Shown: positions 31,410 through 43,100 of the stretch, in pieces
Position numbering within the stretch: position 1 is the stretch's first letter
How the letters are laid out: the number at the start of each line of letters is the position of its first letter
Origin: Litomosoides sigmodontis
Taxonomy: Eukaryota > Nematoda > Chromadorea > Rhabditida > Onchocercidae
NCBI GenBank assembly: GCA_963070105.1
Contig: OY718806.1
Location: 957,001-1,021,000, forward strand
DNA: 64,000 nt
Direction: 5' to 3'
Program-made: the position numbers and the translations under genes
The notes under the pieces: generated by a model
What the model saw: the letters and a program-made list of their open reading frames with translations, nothing else
Told to the model about the DNA's origin: nothing
The model's database searches: none

Positions 31410-32490
31410 TAAAACCTTCAGATAAAGAGAAATGTTTAGGGAAGGCTGTTGCTACTTATCACATACACATATTTCCCCGTCCAAGAATCGAAACTAAAAA
31501 GCACTCGTACACTTTTGAAGAAAATGAGTTTTGAGAGCCATAGTTAACTGCCTCAGTAACTTCCCGCAGTTCATTACAGACAACCCAGAATTCATTCGAA
31601 AGTTACGAGCAAGAACTCTTTTTTAGGAATTGCACGGCTAAGCAACAAATCGTTACAGATGTCTGTCCACAAATGAATGCCCAAAAAAATATGGAACAAG
31701 CGCAGTACCAGATTTAAATAGTGAAACAATGGCGATTCGAAGCAGAACACACCCAATTTTTTGAAGAATAAATTATTTTATTCGTTGCTTCTAAACATAC
31801 AGATTGTACAGTGCAATGAAATGCATCATGAAATATTCATGGACGACTTATAAAAAAACTAATGAAAAATTTAACCATACATTTGCATTCAAAAAAGACT
31901 TCAAGAGAAATTGATGTAAATGCAACATCACAATATCAATTAGCAACAGATGCACATATGCAGAGAAAAAGAGATTAATGATCAATGTTGAATTCACTTC
32001 GTCCATCATTTTAGAAAAAAATGTCCAAAGCAAAAAAATTCAGAAAATAAAAACAATTTCTAAATTACTAAAAAAGAATGCATGAAAAAAGGAAAAAAGA
32101 GACCGAATGAAAGAGCGAGCAAATTGATATCAAAGCACTGGAATATCTATTATTCACATTCTTTTACCAAATACATTCCAATAAAACAGAGTAATAACAA
32201 CAAAATTATGGTCCAACCACTTGAAGGACGAATTATCTTTGACGAGATGCGTGAGATCTCAAGCAAATAACAGGCAATGACACGCTATCGGTACCATTAG
32301 ATTACTAAATTGCTAAAATCGGCTCATACGCATACCCATAATTTTTGATGAGTTTTTAAAATATGAAGTTTCCAAGCAATAATAAAAAAGAAACAAAAAT
32401 TTTAAAAGAAGCTCTCTAGCAAAGCTCATTTCAACGGTTCATGTTCATGTCAATCCATTTTTTATATTTATAAGAAAACACTGAGCTAAT
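31410..32490. other. ST7-MON2 intergenic spacer (1.08 kb)
   Basis: Sits between the ST7 stop (32491) and the MON2 ATG (31409), both on the minus strand. No supported ORF. An AG acceptor preceded by TTCTCTTTATCTGA lies six bases before the MON2 ATG and could receive a spliced leader. The spacing would allow an operon-like arrangement. Confidence 0.55.
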
Positions 32491-35400
32491 TCAACTAATA
32501 GAATCACTAGAAGGTAGAACGACCGGTTTCGATGCGAGAAGATTAATAACATTATCAGGGACAATGCTGTAAACGTTATCAACAAAATCGAAAAATAAAT
32601 TTGCAATCGAAGTCAAGGGTTGCATTAATTCCTGCAATAAAAACTTGAATGATATAATTGAACAGCATAACAGACATCAAGAAAGCCATCAAAATCTTAA
32701 ATACGAAAGAAAGGTTACATAAAAATCTAGCTAAGCCACTGGCAGAAATCGAAAGCAGCTCTATAAATGCCGAATTCGTGAACGACTAGGCAGTGCCAAT
32801 TTACTGAAAATGATATATATTGTGTAGTGCATGTAATGGACCAATGGGATCCCACGAAATTTTTCTATGCTCTGAAATTGTACTTCAATTCATTATTACT
32901 CATAAGGATGCAAAATATCACCTTTGGATACTGATGGGTGATAATGGCCAAAACGACAGTAATGAGGAACAGCAAAACTGTAAGTACAGTCAAGAACGGT
33001 AAATTACGTTTTGGATAAACCGATACGTCATGCCACGCTAAAAAATGTGTTGTAGAGAATGAAAAAAACTTTTCCTTTTACATATTATGCCGTGATGAAC
33101 TTAATTTACAGAGTTATTTTAATATTTGAATATGGTCGACAGTTAATTTAAGCATGTTTGGTGCAGAGAAAAGTTATGGATACACCAAACGACAATAGCA
33201 ACTGATGAAATGAACTTACACGGTAAAAGTTCCCTATCAGCTGATTCGGTGCACGACGGATAAGGATAAAAAAGGTGTCCTTTTTCGAGAGGATTTGGTA
33301 TCAATCGAAATGCTGAATTAGAATAGATTAATGATATGTATATATATATATATATATATTACCTTTCCCTTCTGGTTCACAAGTATTTTACAGTTTACAT
33401 AAATCATGGAATTTTACCACAATATGATAAAAATACAACACACTTCCTTCCCAAGTACATTGCAGCAATGCAAGGGCGCCATCTATTCGCTTCCAATGCT
33501 GCAAATGCCAAAACGAATAGGCAATTGCTTCCGAATCTCCACGTTTCAATAAATGTTCTGGAGGTAATATCAGTGGTTTCAGCTCTAACAGATACTTGGC
33601 AACATGAGGATTAAATTCAACTGCTCGATGTATTGCATCCACAGCATTCATTTCTGCAGTACTCAATCCACGTCGCAACACGAAGTCTGGCGTGAACCTT
33701 AAACAATGAATATAACATCAAGTGTCTAAGCCAAAGTCCAACCAAGAAATGAATTCTTATCAAAATCTGCCACCTATGGTGAAAGACAAAAATGAGGTAT
33801 TTGATGCTAGATTCAGTTCCCTACGGTATGAAATTGATAGAGACAATCATGCCATGAAGCGAAACAGCTCAGTATTATCAAAATGATGTTGGAAAGCTGA
33901 AACTATTGAGGACAACAATGAAATACTTACTTGTCAGCGACAGTTCTTACTTTTAATAAAGCCGATGTGAAACATATAGTAGCAGATTTCGGTAAGCTGA
34001 TATCTACAAACGCGAGAGATGCCAAAACATTTTTTTGCTAATAAAATGCACTAGTAGATGAGAAATGTTTATTATTAACAATAAATTCAGCCAGCACTCT
34101 CTATGAAAAATTTTCTTGTGTAACCCATCATCAAGTGATAGTAAACGTTACCATCATATCGGGCTAAAACAGCCTGAGTATTAGCGTAAGCCTGTTGTTC
34201 CAATAGCACCTCAATTAGATTTTCATGAATGTTCATTACATTGAGCATCGGAAATTCCTTGATCAACTACAATTCGTTTAGATAACACAGAGAAGTAGCG
34301 CCTCGCATAAAGAGTCTTTCACATAGAAAATTTGACTTACTGTACATATCCTCCCGAAACCAGAAACTACAGTAGGTAGTCTTTTTAGCCCATATACAAA
34401 TATTTTTCTTCAAGAGCAGCAGAGTAAGTGTGGCTAAAACAAATGTAAGTGCAGTAATTGGCCATGGCTTACATCTCTCATCATTTTGACTGCTTCTCGC
34501 AATCGTCCTTGCCGTCGTGCGCACATAGCCAATCGTCGGCGTACGAAAACTAGCAAATTGACATCACGCCCTAGAAATATTCTTCGTCTTGAACGGAAGC
34601 GTTAGACCTTGCTTTTCTCCGCACATTCGCGAACATCGGTCGAATAGCATCTACCATTAACAAATACAGATACCACATGTTAAGAAAAATGGAACTATAA
34701 TGAGGACTAAGAAATTAATTAACAATGAACTTACTATGTACTGGATCTGAAGCTAAATCGTAGTGTACTTGTGATTGGGATTTCCGATAGTTTGCTTCTG
34801 CTACTTTCAATGCACGCCTGGAATACGATAGAAAGAGCAGTACTCTCTACAGGAAAAACGAGTAATATTACAACATATCTGAAGCAACACTATTACCAAA
34901 ACGTGATAAGAGATAAAATTGAGATATTCTATCAGTCATTACAAAATGAAGCAGAGCTATAAGAATTACTTTCATATAACACAGCGTGTTGCCTAATTCA
35001 ATAGTAATGGAATCACTAATGGTGAATATCAGAAAAGACACACGTCCAACTTTTCAATAAGTCATGCGATCATTCTAAAATTTAAGAAACAGCAAAATTT
35101 TAGCATATGCAGAACAGGTGCTGTGAAGCATATAAACTACACTTAATCCTTTTGAAAAAGACTAAAGTCCGAAACATCTTTTTATCTTACTTCAGTGTTT
35201 GTTCTACATCGGCAATCGTTTGGCACTGCTCCTCTGCCAATAATATTAATGCTGGGGCACACTCAGGGTTGATTTCCAATGCTTTGTATGCAGCATTAAT
35301 CCGTGAATAACAATCACGTTCTCGCCATGCCACTTGCATTACTAAAATTCCAATGTATTTTTTTTGAAAAAACACCGTATTCCGGATACCAACAGCAAGA

Positions 35401-36476
35401 AAACATATCGAGTATGATAAACGTAGCAAAAGTGCACAAAACACTACGTCATCTGTAATGATCTACATGTTTTTACTCAAATCAAAATTTTCTAATCGGT
35501 ATAATAATTTGTAGCAGAATTCACTTTCATAGTCTTGCCTTCCTGCATCTGCTTCACATGTGAAAAAATTTTGATGATCCTGAGCCGACAAATTCATATC
35601 GTAATATGTAAGTGGTTCTTTCCCTGTCATTTTTGTAAATCTTTGGTATTCTGCACCACGAAATAAAGCAGTTGGATTTCGCCAAACCTTGCACTCTAAA
35701 AATATTGCTGGATGAGAATAGAAGGAAACAATAAAAATAAATCAAAATAGCACACGGCATATATATATCAATAAAATCACCAACCTGGCACACTTCGACT
35801 AGCCGACTCAATACCATCTTCGTTATCACTGCCGTCTTCACTATCCACTCCATTATCACCGGAATTGCTGTAAACTAATGTACGTATCCCTATTTCCAAA
35901 ATATTTAATGCAAAATTTTCTCTCAGTTGCTTACAACTATTTATACCTTCCGGGTCTTATTACCTATCATAAACTACTTTCTAATCACAGCCTAATTACT
36001 TACGCACTCTCTTTAATTCTTAAAGCACTCAACAAAGCATTCGAAAAATAAAAATGGTTACTATTCAACATTCCTGACAAGTATTCACTCATTCTTCGAT
36101 TACCACTTAATCCTTCAAGCATTCAATTCCTAGTTACTCAATAATTAATTCACTTACTTCTTAAAATACCACCATTCGAAGATCAATATAATGCCGGAGA
36201 CCAAGCTCGATGTTCCCGTCAATGCAACGTAAAATTTGGGGGTCAAGTTATTGAAATAAATGGAAGCTGAAAGCACACAATGTAAAGTAGAAAGTTGAGA
36301 AAGTAAGCAGAAGAAGGCATGACATCATCGAAAAAAAGTTAAATACCGCTTTCAAGAGATTCTGTGATATGAAGTGGACCACGTAAGATGTACACCAATA
36401 CGATGACCAACAAGAACCATAATGCCCACAGATAAGTCCACGACCACGTCACCCACGACCGTAATCGAGCTATCAT
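32491..36476 (-). CDS. ST7: ST7 (suppressor of tumorigenicity 7) homologue
   Basis: ST7 is a conserved multi-pass membrane protein with TPR-like helical repeats; its biochemical role is unsettled. Exons: 36347-36476, 36158-36266, 35785-35867, 35525-35695, 35191-35341, 34735-34817, 34473-34570, 34152-34266, 33931-34003, 33444-33697, 33220-33312, 32922-33037, 32491-32631. All are phase-consistent, giving 538 residues, close to human ST7 (about 550-585). Landmarks: [13 protein letters not shown] then YILRGPL (TM1), [13 protein letters not shown] (TM2), [38 protein letters not shown] [83 protein letters not shown], and a C-terminal membrane segment. The segment between exons 2 and 3 that in human reads YGTSFIEQ is missing here; see the candidate exon at 36004-36105. 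The start ATG follows a good acceptor at 36525. Confidence 0.95.
33337..33359. repeat. Short (TA)n array in an ST7 intron
   Basis: About 11 TA units in the intron 33313-33443. Confidence 0.9.
36004..36105 (-). CDS. ST7: Candidate extra or alternative ST7 exon
   Basis: An open block in the ST7 intron 35868-36157 ([14 protein letters not shown] onward) ends at a very strong GC|GTAAGT donor. Its length and phases (1 base in, 2 bases out) would let it be inserted between exons 2 and 3 without breaking the frame. The sequence does not resemble the vertebrate YGTSFIEQ segment expected at this position. It is an inference from signals only. Confidence 0.35.
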
Positions 36477-36524
36477 ATCAATACCCTCAACAAATTTAAT
36501 GTCTCTAGGTTTTAAGGAATCTTT

Positions 36525-39500
36525 CTGACAGAAAAATGTATCAGAGTGAATCAAAGGAACAAATGAGAAGAAAAAACAAATTTAAAAAGGAAACTAATGG
36601 AAAGTTAAGTATAATTTTTCCGACATCACGTAATGACTGTTATACTGCCTTACCTAGAATTTCTCTATGCGCAACAAAATTTTATTTATTTCCATGATGT
36701 TATGGCACTCAAATGTTAGTAATCGTTCAGTAATGCGATGAAAAAAAATTTTAATATCTAATGTTCTTGTTGGGCTGTAGAATCAGCATCATTCATACAT
36801 TCTAAATTTTCGTTAGTCAGCCAGGCAAGTATTCACTTCAGTCTTGCACTAAAAAGAATTTGCTTTACTTAACCTACGAGCAAAAATCATCTCCTGACAA
36901 TGACGACGTAGCTACGCTTCTTGGATGCTGCAGGTGAGCTTATCATACGATCAATAAAAGTCAAATCATTTTACTCTACTGTTTCACACGTTACAGGAGA
37001 AATTCTCGTCTAAAACACTGCACTTTCCGAGTATTCTCAAAATTTCAAAGATGTAATGTCCAACTATCACGTATATATATATGACGTATTTTCCAGTACC
37101 GCACACCCACGAAACAATTGCAAATGGAACCAACCCGTTTATCATCCACACGCCGTGTCACTTTAGTTAATCAAAACATTCGCAACCTGGCCATGAACCT
37201 AGTGCATACAATTGTACGGATAAGATTTATACATAAACATCTCGGAGATTTTCATCACATCCTGATATCCGTTATTTTCTCTCACGTATTATTACGAGTT
37301 ATCAGTGTTCCCTCAGTGTATGTCATTTTCTGGCATTCATCAATCTCTGGAAGCCACCTAAATTTCTCCCTTTTTTCCTGTCACTTTCGAACTACAATAT
37401 TTGTTCCGGTACTCTTTGCTTAGTGTTACACGTCTTCTCCACTGCTCTCCTATTCTGCCGATTGATGTCACGGTGGTTTAAGTAAAGTATGAAGTGCTGT
37501 CACAGCAATTGCACTGAGTTTCATTCGTTGTCGAGCTCGAGCTGAAATTTCGATTTTTAGTGCCTCAAATTGCAGTTTAGTTTTGTGAGATGTGTTCAAA
37601 AACTACCTCTTCGTTCCTTTGTATTACCAGTGCTACACGTCATGTTCTAATTTTATTGAGCTTTAAAACAAAAATTACGAATTTATAAGTGGTTATAAAA
37701 CATCTGCGCCACCATAAATGCTATATGTGGGTCACCTTGAAAGTTTTAAGTGCGAAAAATTCGAATGCCAAGTATTGCTAAGTATTTTAAGAAAGAAATA
37801 ATAATGATAAATACAATAATAATAACTGAGACATCGACGACACTTTCAATCGTCTGCAGATTTCCATTGCCTAACAACATTAGAAATTAAATGGTGGATG
37901 AAGTTCAACAATTCTTATAGTCTTAATATCATAAAATTTTAATGCCAGGTGAATGATATAAGAAATCGCTTTTTCACTCCTAAAGATTGCTTACCAGCAA
38001 ATACATATGAGATGAAATCTATTGAATTGCTTTTTATTTTAAATCGTTCGACACACTCTCCTTTGTGATGCACTGAAACACTAAAAAGTTTTAAGAAGTA
38101 AAACAAATTTACCTGAATTTTACAATTACCGTAAGGTTTCAAACATTTTTTCCTATAAATATGTGAATATATAACGTTCTTTTCTTTTATTATGAAGTAT
38201 TTTTCTTCAAATATCTATTTTATACAATGTTGAACTCTTGTCCATCTTCTTATTTTTTACACAATTTACATGAACATCGAAATGTGAAACGTTTAAAACA
38301 GTTTCATAGCAGTATTTCGAATTATAAGAAAAACAAAACAACTGAATTTCGTTTTGCAGTCGCATTATTAATCAAAAACGGTTAATATTTCTGTTAGTTT
38401 TGCTTCCGCTTACTAAATGCAGAATAAATAAATTAAAAAACAAGTAAATAAACATAAATACCAGTATGTATATATCAATGTGGGAAATTTAAAAATTGGA
38501 ATGAGAATTAAGAAAGGATAAAATACTGTTTCAGTTTTTTTGAAAATTCTGAAAGATTTTAAAAGCACTCAAAATTTTAAAAACACTGCGGGAACATAAT
38601 TTTCCCATGTGAAACATGTTAACTTTTCTTCCGTCCGTTTTTGAACATTTTCACTGTCAAATTTTCCTCATAGTGTTTTCAGCAATCCAAGCAAAAGATA
38701 TGTAAACCGCACGTTTCTCTTACCTTTCGCTGTTTCTCTTTAAATCGAAAAGAGTTTGAAGAAAATTAATTCGCGAATCATTTGCTTATGAGATTGAAAA
38801 ATAAGGAAGAAAATAAATGTTTGCATTAATATGGATGAAGTACGACAAACGAATTTCATACTAAAATTGAATTTAATAATCGATTGAAGTTACTATTAAT
38901 GCATTAATGGCATTAGCTTAAACAACTATTTACTTTGCTTTTTAATAATTAATCAGTCAATATATTCGTTCATTCGGTTTGACAATTTTTCAACTTTTGT
39001 TACATCAATTGATTGCGCACAATTGTGACAGCGTAATTTTTTTTCTGTCTTCAAGCATAATTTTGATGTAATAATAATCATAATTAATAATCAATTGTAT
39101 AATAAAGCGATTGGGTAAACGAATACTTTTTATTTTTCGCTTGGCATAAATTTCACATAATTGTGTAATCACTAATTGGTTTGGTTTTTTTCTTGCTTTA
39201 AAAACAGTTCTTTTGTTTCACGCCTAATTACATTAGCAGTGGAAATGAACGTCGAATAAATGAGCAATTTTAAAAATGTCAATTATTCATTCTCCTTATT
39301 GTTTCAAAAATGATCGTAGCACAATTACTACTTATATAATGCTTACTATCAATTGTAATATAAAATTTCAGCAATTTTGGCTTAACCTTTACTTACATTT
39401 AAATATTCCATTATTATTGGAAGTATTTTTTCCAAAATTTAATTTTTGTCTACTTTATTTTCATATAATTCCAGTGAATCTACATCCAGCAATACCGAAA

Positions 39501-40190
39501 TCCACGCAATTTCTTCCTCAATGTCAGGAAATATGCGTCCAACAACGTGGCAGGAGTCCTATTAGTGAATTCACAATGTCAATCAACTTGTAAGACAATT
39601 TGTTAACGTCAATTGCCAACGTCATCCTCATTAGCTACTACCGTTGCAGTTACGGCAGTGAAAACAAGCGTTGAAGCAACGTGAAGAAATAGTCAGAATT
39701 GAAATGTTGTGGTACAGTTGGCAACACTTCATTTTTGCAACGGACCGTCATTAATTCAGTCTTTTGCAAAACTCATTTCAGCGTAGTAAGTTACGACTAA
39801 GAAGAAATAGTCGTGAAATGAGTTAAATTAAATCCAAATTGATTAGCATCTTTTTTTTGCTTTTCTCAAGATTTTAATTATTTATTAATGAAACAGACAA
39901 TCTTTTCAATTTAACACCACAAATTTTCCTTCCAAATAAATTTATATATCTAAAAATCAATTTTAGTACTTTGGATGACTTTTTCAGTGTTGTGCAAATT
40001 TTAATAATTGTGCTATTGTTTTCCGCTTTATAAAATCATTTTCATGTTGCCTTTAATTTATTCGAGCATTTTCAAATTGCCGTTAAATGATACACTTTGT
40101 CATAATTCATTTCTTGTTAAATTTTTATAAATAATAAAAAGTAACAAAATTTTGGTGTGAAATGTGTGGAAACGTTTTTGCAGAAATCGG
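36525..40190. other. Intergenic region between channel A and ST7
   Basis: About 3.7 kb, very AT-rich. The open frames at 37118-37423 and 39276-39593 (plus strand, about 100 codons) have no homology I recognise and repeat-like composition, so they are left out. A nested inverted repeat occurs at 39770-39824. The ST7 promoter should be at the left end and the channel A 3'UTR at the right. Confidence 0.65.
39770..39824. repeat. Nested two-stem inverted repeat
   Basis: Outer arms AACTCATTTCA (39770-39780) and TGAAATGAGTT (39814-39824) are exact complements. Inside them ACGACTA (39793-39799) pairs with TAGTCGT (39808-39814). The one base shared by the two 3' arms would be used by only one stem. 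No tRNA-type invariant loops are present. Confidence 0.8.
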
Positions 40191-43100
40191 TCATTTTTTT
40201 CCATTTTTCGGGTGAGCATCATGTGAAAGGGTATGTGTGAGGCGTTGAAATTTATTCCATTCCTGAAGTTAAAAAAATAAGTGGAAATATGGAAGAATTA
40301 CAGGAATGGTTTCGAAGTTCAGGACTCGAATTACGATGTTTTAATATTGGGTATCTAATTGAGCAAGTAACTCACACTCTGATATGCCTGATAGCGCTTC
40401 CATGCTTCCTCACTGTAGCCTTTTCGCCGCAAAATTTCCATATCTGCTTGTGCTAAAATTCCACAAATTGAATTTGTTCTTAAGATAGCTGCAAATCTTA
40501 ATTTTTGCTATATTATAATTAATTTCAAGCTTTCGAATTTGTCCACTAGTTTTTATCATCGCTGGTTTTCCTAATTGTAGATGAATGAAAATTTCGCGCA
40601 AAATATCAAAAAAGTCAAGGCTGTAATTGATTGTTTGACTTATTATTTTAAAAATATGCCGTAAATTATGCCGTAAAAAATATGCCGTAAATTATGCCGC
40701 ATGTATGCCGTAAATTTATTTTCAGCAAGCAAATCCTAAAAATTAAGCTTTAATAATTAGTACAGAAAGTGGTTCGTTCGAAACTTACACCGCTTGACAA
40801 TCGGTTCTTCCTGCAAGTATAATTGTAATTACCACTAAGTAAGAGAATGGTATTACTGAAATTTTGAAAATAAAATTCGATATTTTATGAATGAAACAAC
40901 TACCGTACCGGTTGAGCTGGCGTATTCCGTTCTGGTTCTCGTTCTTCTGTTGACAGGGGAACCTCAGGTTGTTCTTGCACCGATTCAAGAGGAGGCAGCG
41001 ATTGTGATTCGGGAGCCTCCATTATTTCAGGAACATATGGAGTTTCGTCCATTTCTTGCTCCAACTTGAGTGAACATAGTTCAGGATCTGGCACAGGCTC
41101 TAATTCCACAGTTACTGGTGTTGGTTCACGTGGCGGTTTGAATTCATATAAAGGAATTTCGTCTTCCAGCTCGGGTTCTGATCCATATTCAGGTGTAGTC
41201 TCAAATTCTGATTCATACTCGTGTTTAGGCTCGGGTCCTAGTTCTTGACTTGGTACAGGTGTGAATTCTGTCACATAGTTTGATTCCGGTTCATCCTTGC
41301 ATGAAAGCTCAGGTTCCATTTCTGACGATGTAGAAACTTTCATGAAAAATTCTGCAACAACTTTTGAAAGATCGTTGTTGAGCACACATAATAATCTAAC
41401 TTGAGTGAAAGAAAACGATGACAAATAAGCTTACCATTTTCGCCATTAGCATTAACATCTTGTCGTGGTTTTGAATTCTAAAAATATCACAAATTAAAAA
41501 AATGCGTGAGAATGTAAAAGATTAAATAAAGCAATAAGAGTGTACTCTTAACGGTGGTCGTTCGCCGGCTTCAACTTCAATTGCTTGCTCCACAAAATTA
41601 CCGATATTGAAGTTAGACAATGCAGTATCAGGCACATTAAATTGATCACAGAAGTTACGAATTATTTGACGAACAGTTAGTCTATAAGTAAATTTTATAG
41701 GTATGAATTTTAATTTTAAAATGAAAAATAAGATTAAAGATACAGAAAAATAACATTAAAGATACAAGATTAAAATAAGTTTAAAGATACAAGTGCAAGA
41801 CTATTTCTATTTCGTAGCAAACAAAACTGGTCGAATTCATGTGGTTGCATTAAAATGAATAATTGAAAATTTTTTGGCTAAATTTGCTAATGAAAGTAAA
41901 TAGGAAATTTACTTTTTATTCACACAAGGAAAAGAAAAAAATAAGAGAGAGAGAAAAGGGGGGAGAGAGAGAACGAGAGAAAAACCGCCTAAATTTATCT
42001 CCTAATGCCTTTTATTAACTCTTAGCGAAACAAAAATTTTTGCTAAAAACTATTATTCATTTTAATTACAGCTCAACTCCTATAATTATCATACAGTTTC
42101 AAACTGATCTACCTATTCAGAGTAATTTCAACTTTTATGGCTCAGTGAAATTGCAATTGTCAAAGAGAAGATGAAAGACCTTTTGCCACCAAACCAAATT
42201 TCAATATTCCCGAAATTTTTAATTTTTCGTCTGAAATAATGCAATTTCTTCAGTGTATCTGCGGCAATTTCAATAGCGATTGTTGTAAGTGCTAAGCCAA
42301 TAATTATGTACAGAATTGTTACAACCATATAACTTCGTCTGGAAAAGCTTTTTTCTTTTACAAATAATTCATTTATGCGCAAGAAATAACAGAGAAATAG
42401 TTGGACAATTAATTTATAAAATAAAAAAGGGATATTGAATAACTGATTTACAAAAAAAAAGAAGTAGTATTTTTCATATAAGTTTGTGTTTGCACGCTAA
42501 AAGTGACAGTATGATGCATTTGGAGGCAAAAAGTTGCACTAATTAAAAATTCAAAAATTATTAAAATTTAACCTTTGCGGAACAATATCACCAAGTCCAA
42601 TTGATGTCAATGTTATAAAATTGAAATATACGGCCTGAAAATTATTACATAGTTAGTAGTAACAATCGAATTAAAATAATTTTAACAATTGCCTAAATTT
42701 CTCGTATTACACTGCTATTATGACGAACCGAAAAATTGAATGAGCAGCAATTAAAAATGCAATACTTGAAGTGAGCTTAGTAATAGGAAATGAAATTAAT
42801 AGCTTTCTTTTATCATTTCCTACAGAATGAAGAAAAAACAGTCCTTTAATTACTTACAGTAAAGAATGGCATTTCAGGTTCGTAGCTGCTAAGCAACAAT
42901 GAGCCAGCGATTATGTAAATGATAAACAGTGAGAGAAGGATCAGTGCTCGATTTGACGGTTCGTTACTATCGCCTGTCTCTGTGTTTGCATTTTTTCTGC
43001 TAATCTTAATTTCATAAATGTTTCATCTAATTCTCCTCTCTTTGTTCCAATTTGAAAAAAAAGATCAAAATCAAAAATTCGTTTTTTTTTTCTGCAAATA

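Noticed and set aside
37118..37423. Plus-strand ORF of 101 codons upstream of ST7
   Set aside because: No homology, no splice partners, hydrophobic AT-rich composition typical of chance frames here.
40887..41248. Plus-strand frames of 60 codons over the channel A tail exon
   Set aside because: Complement of the Glu/Pro-rich coding exon; a composition artefact.
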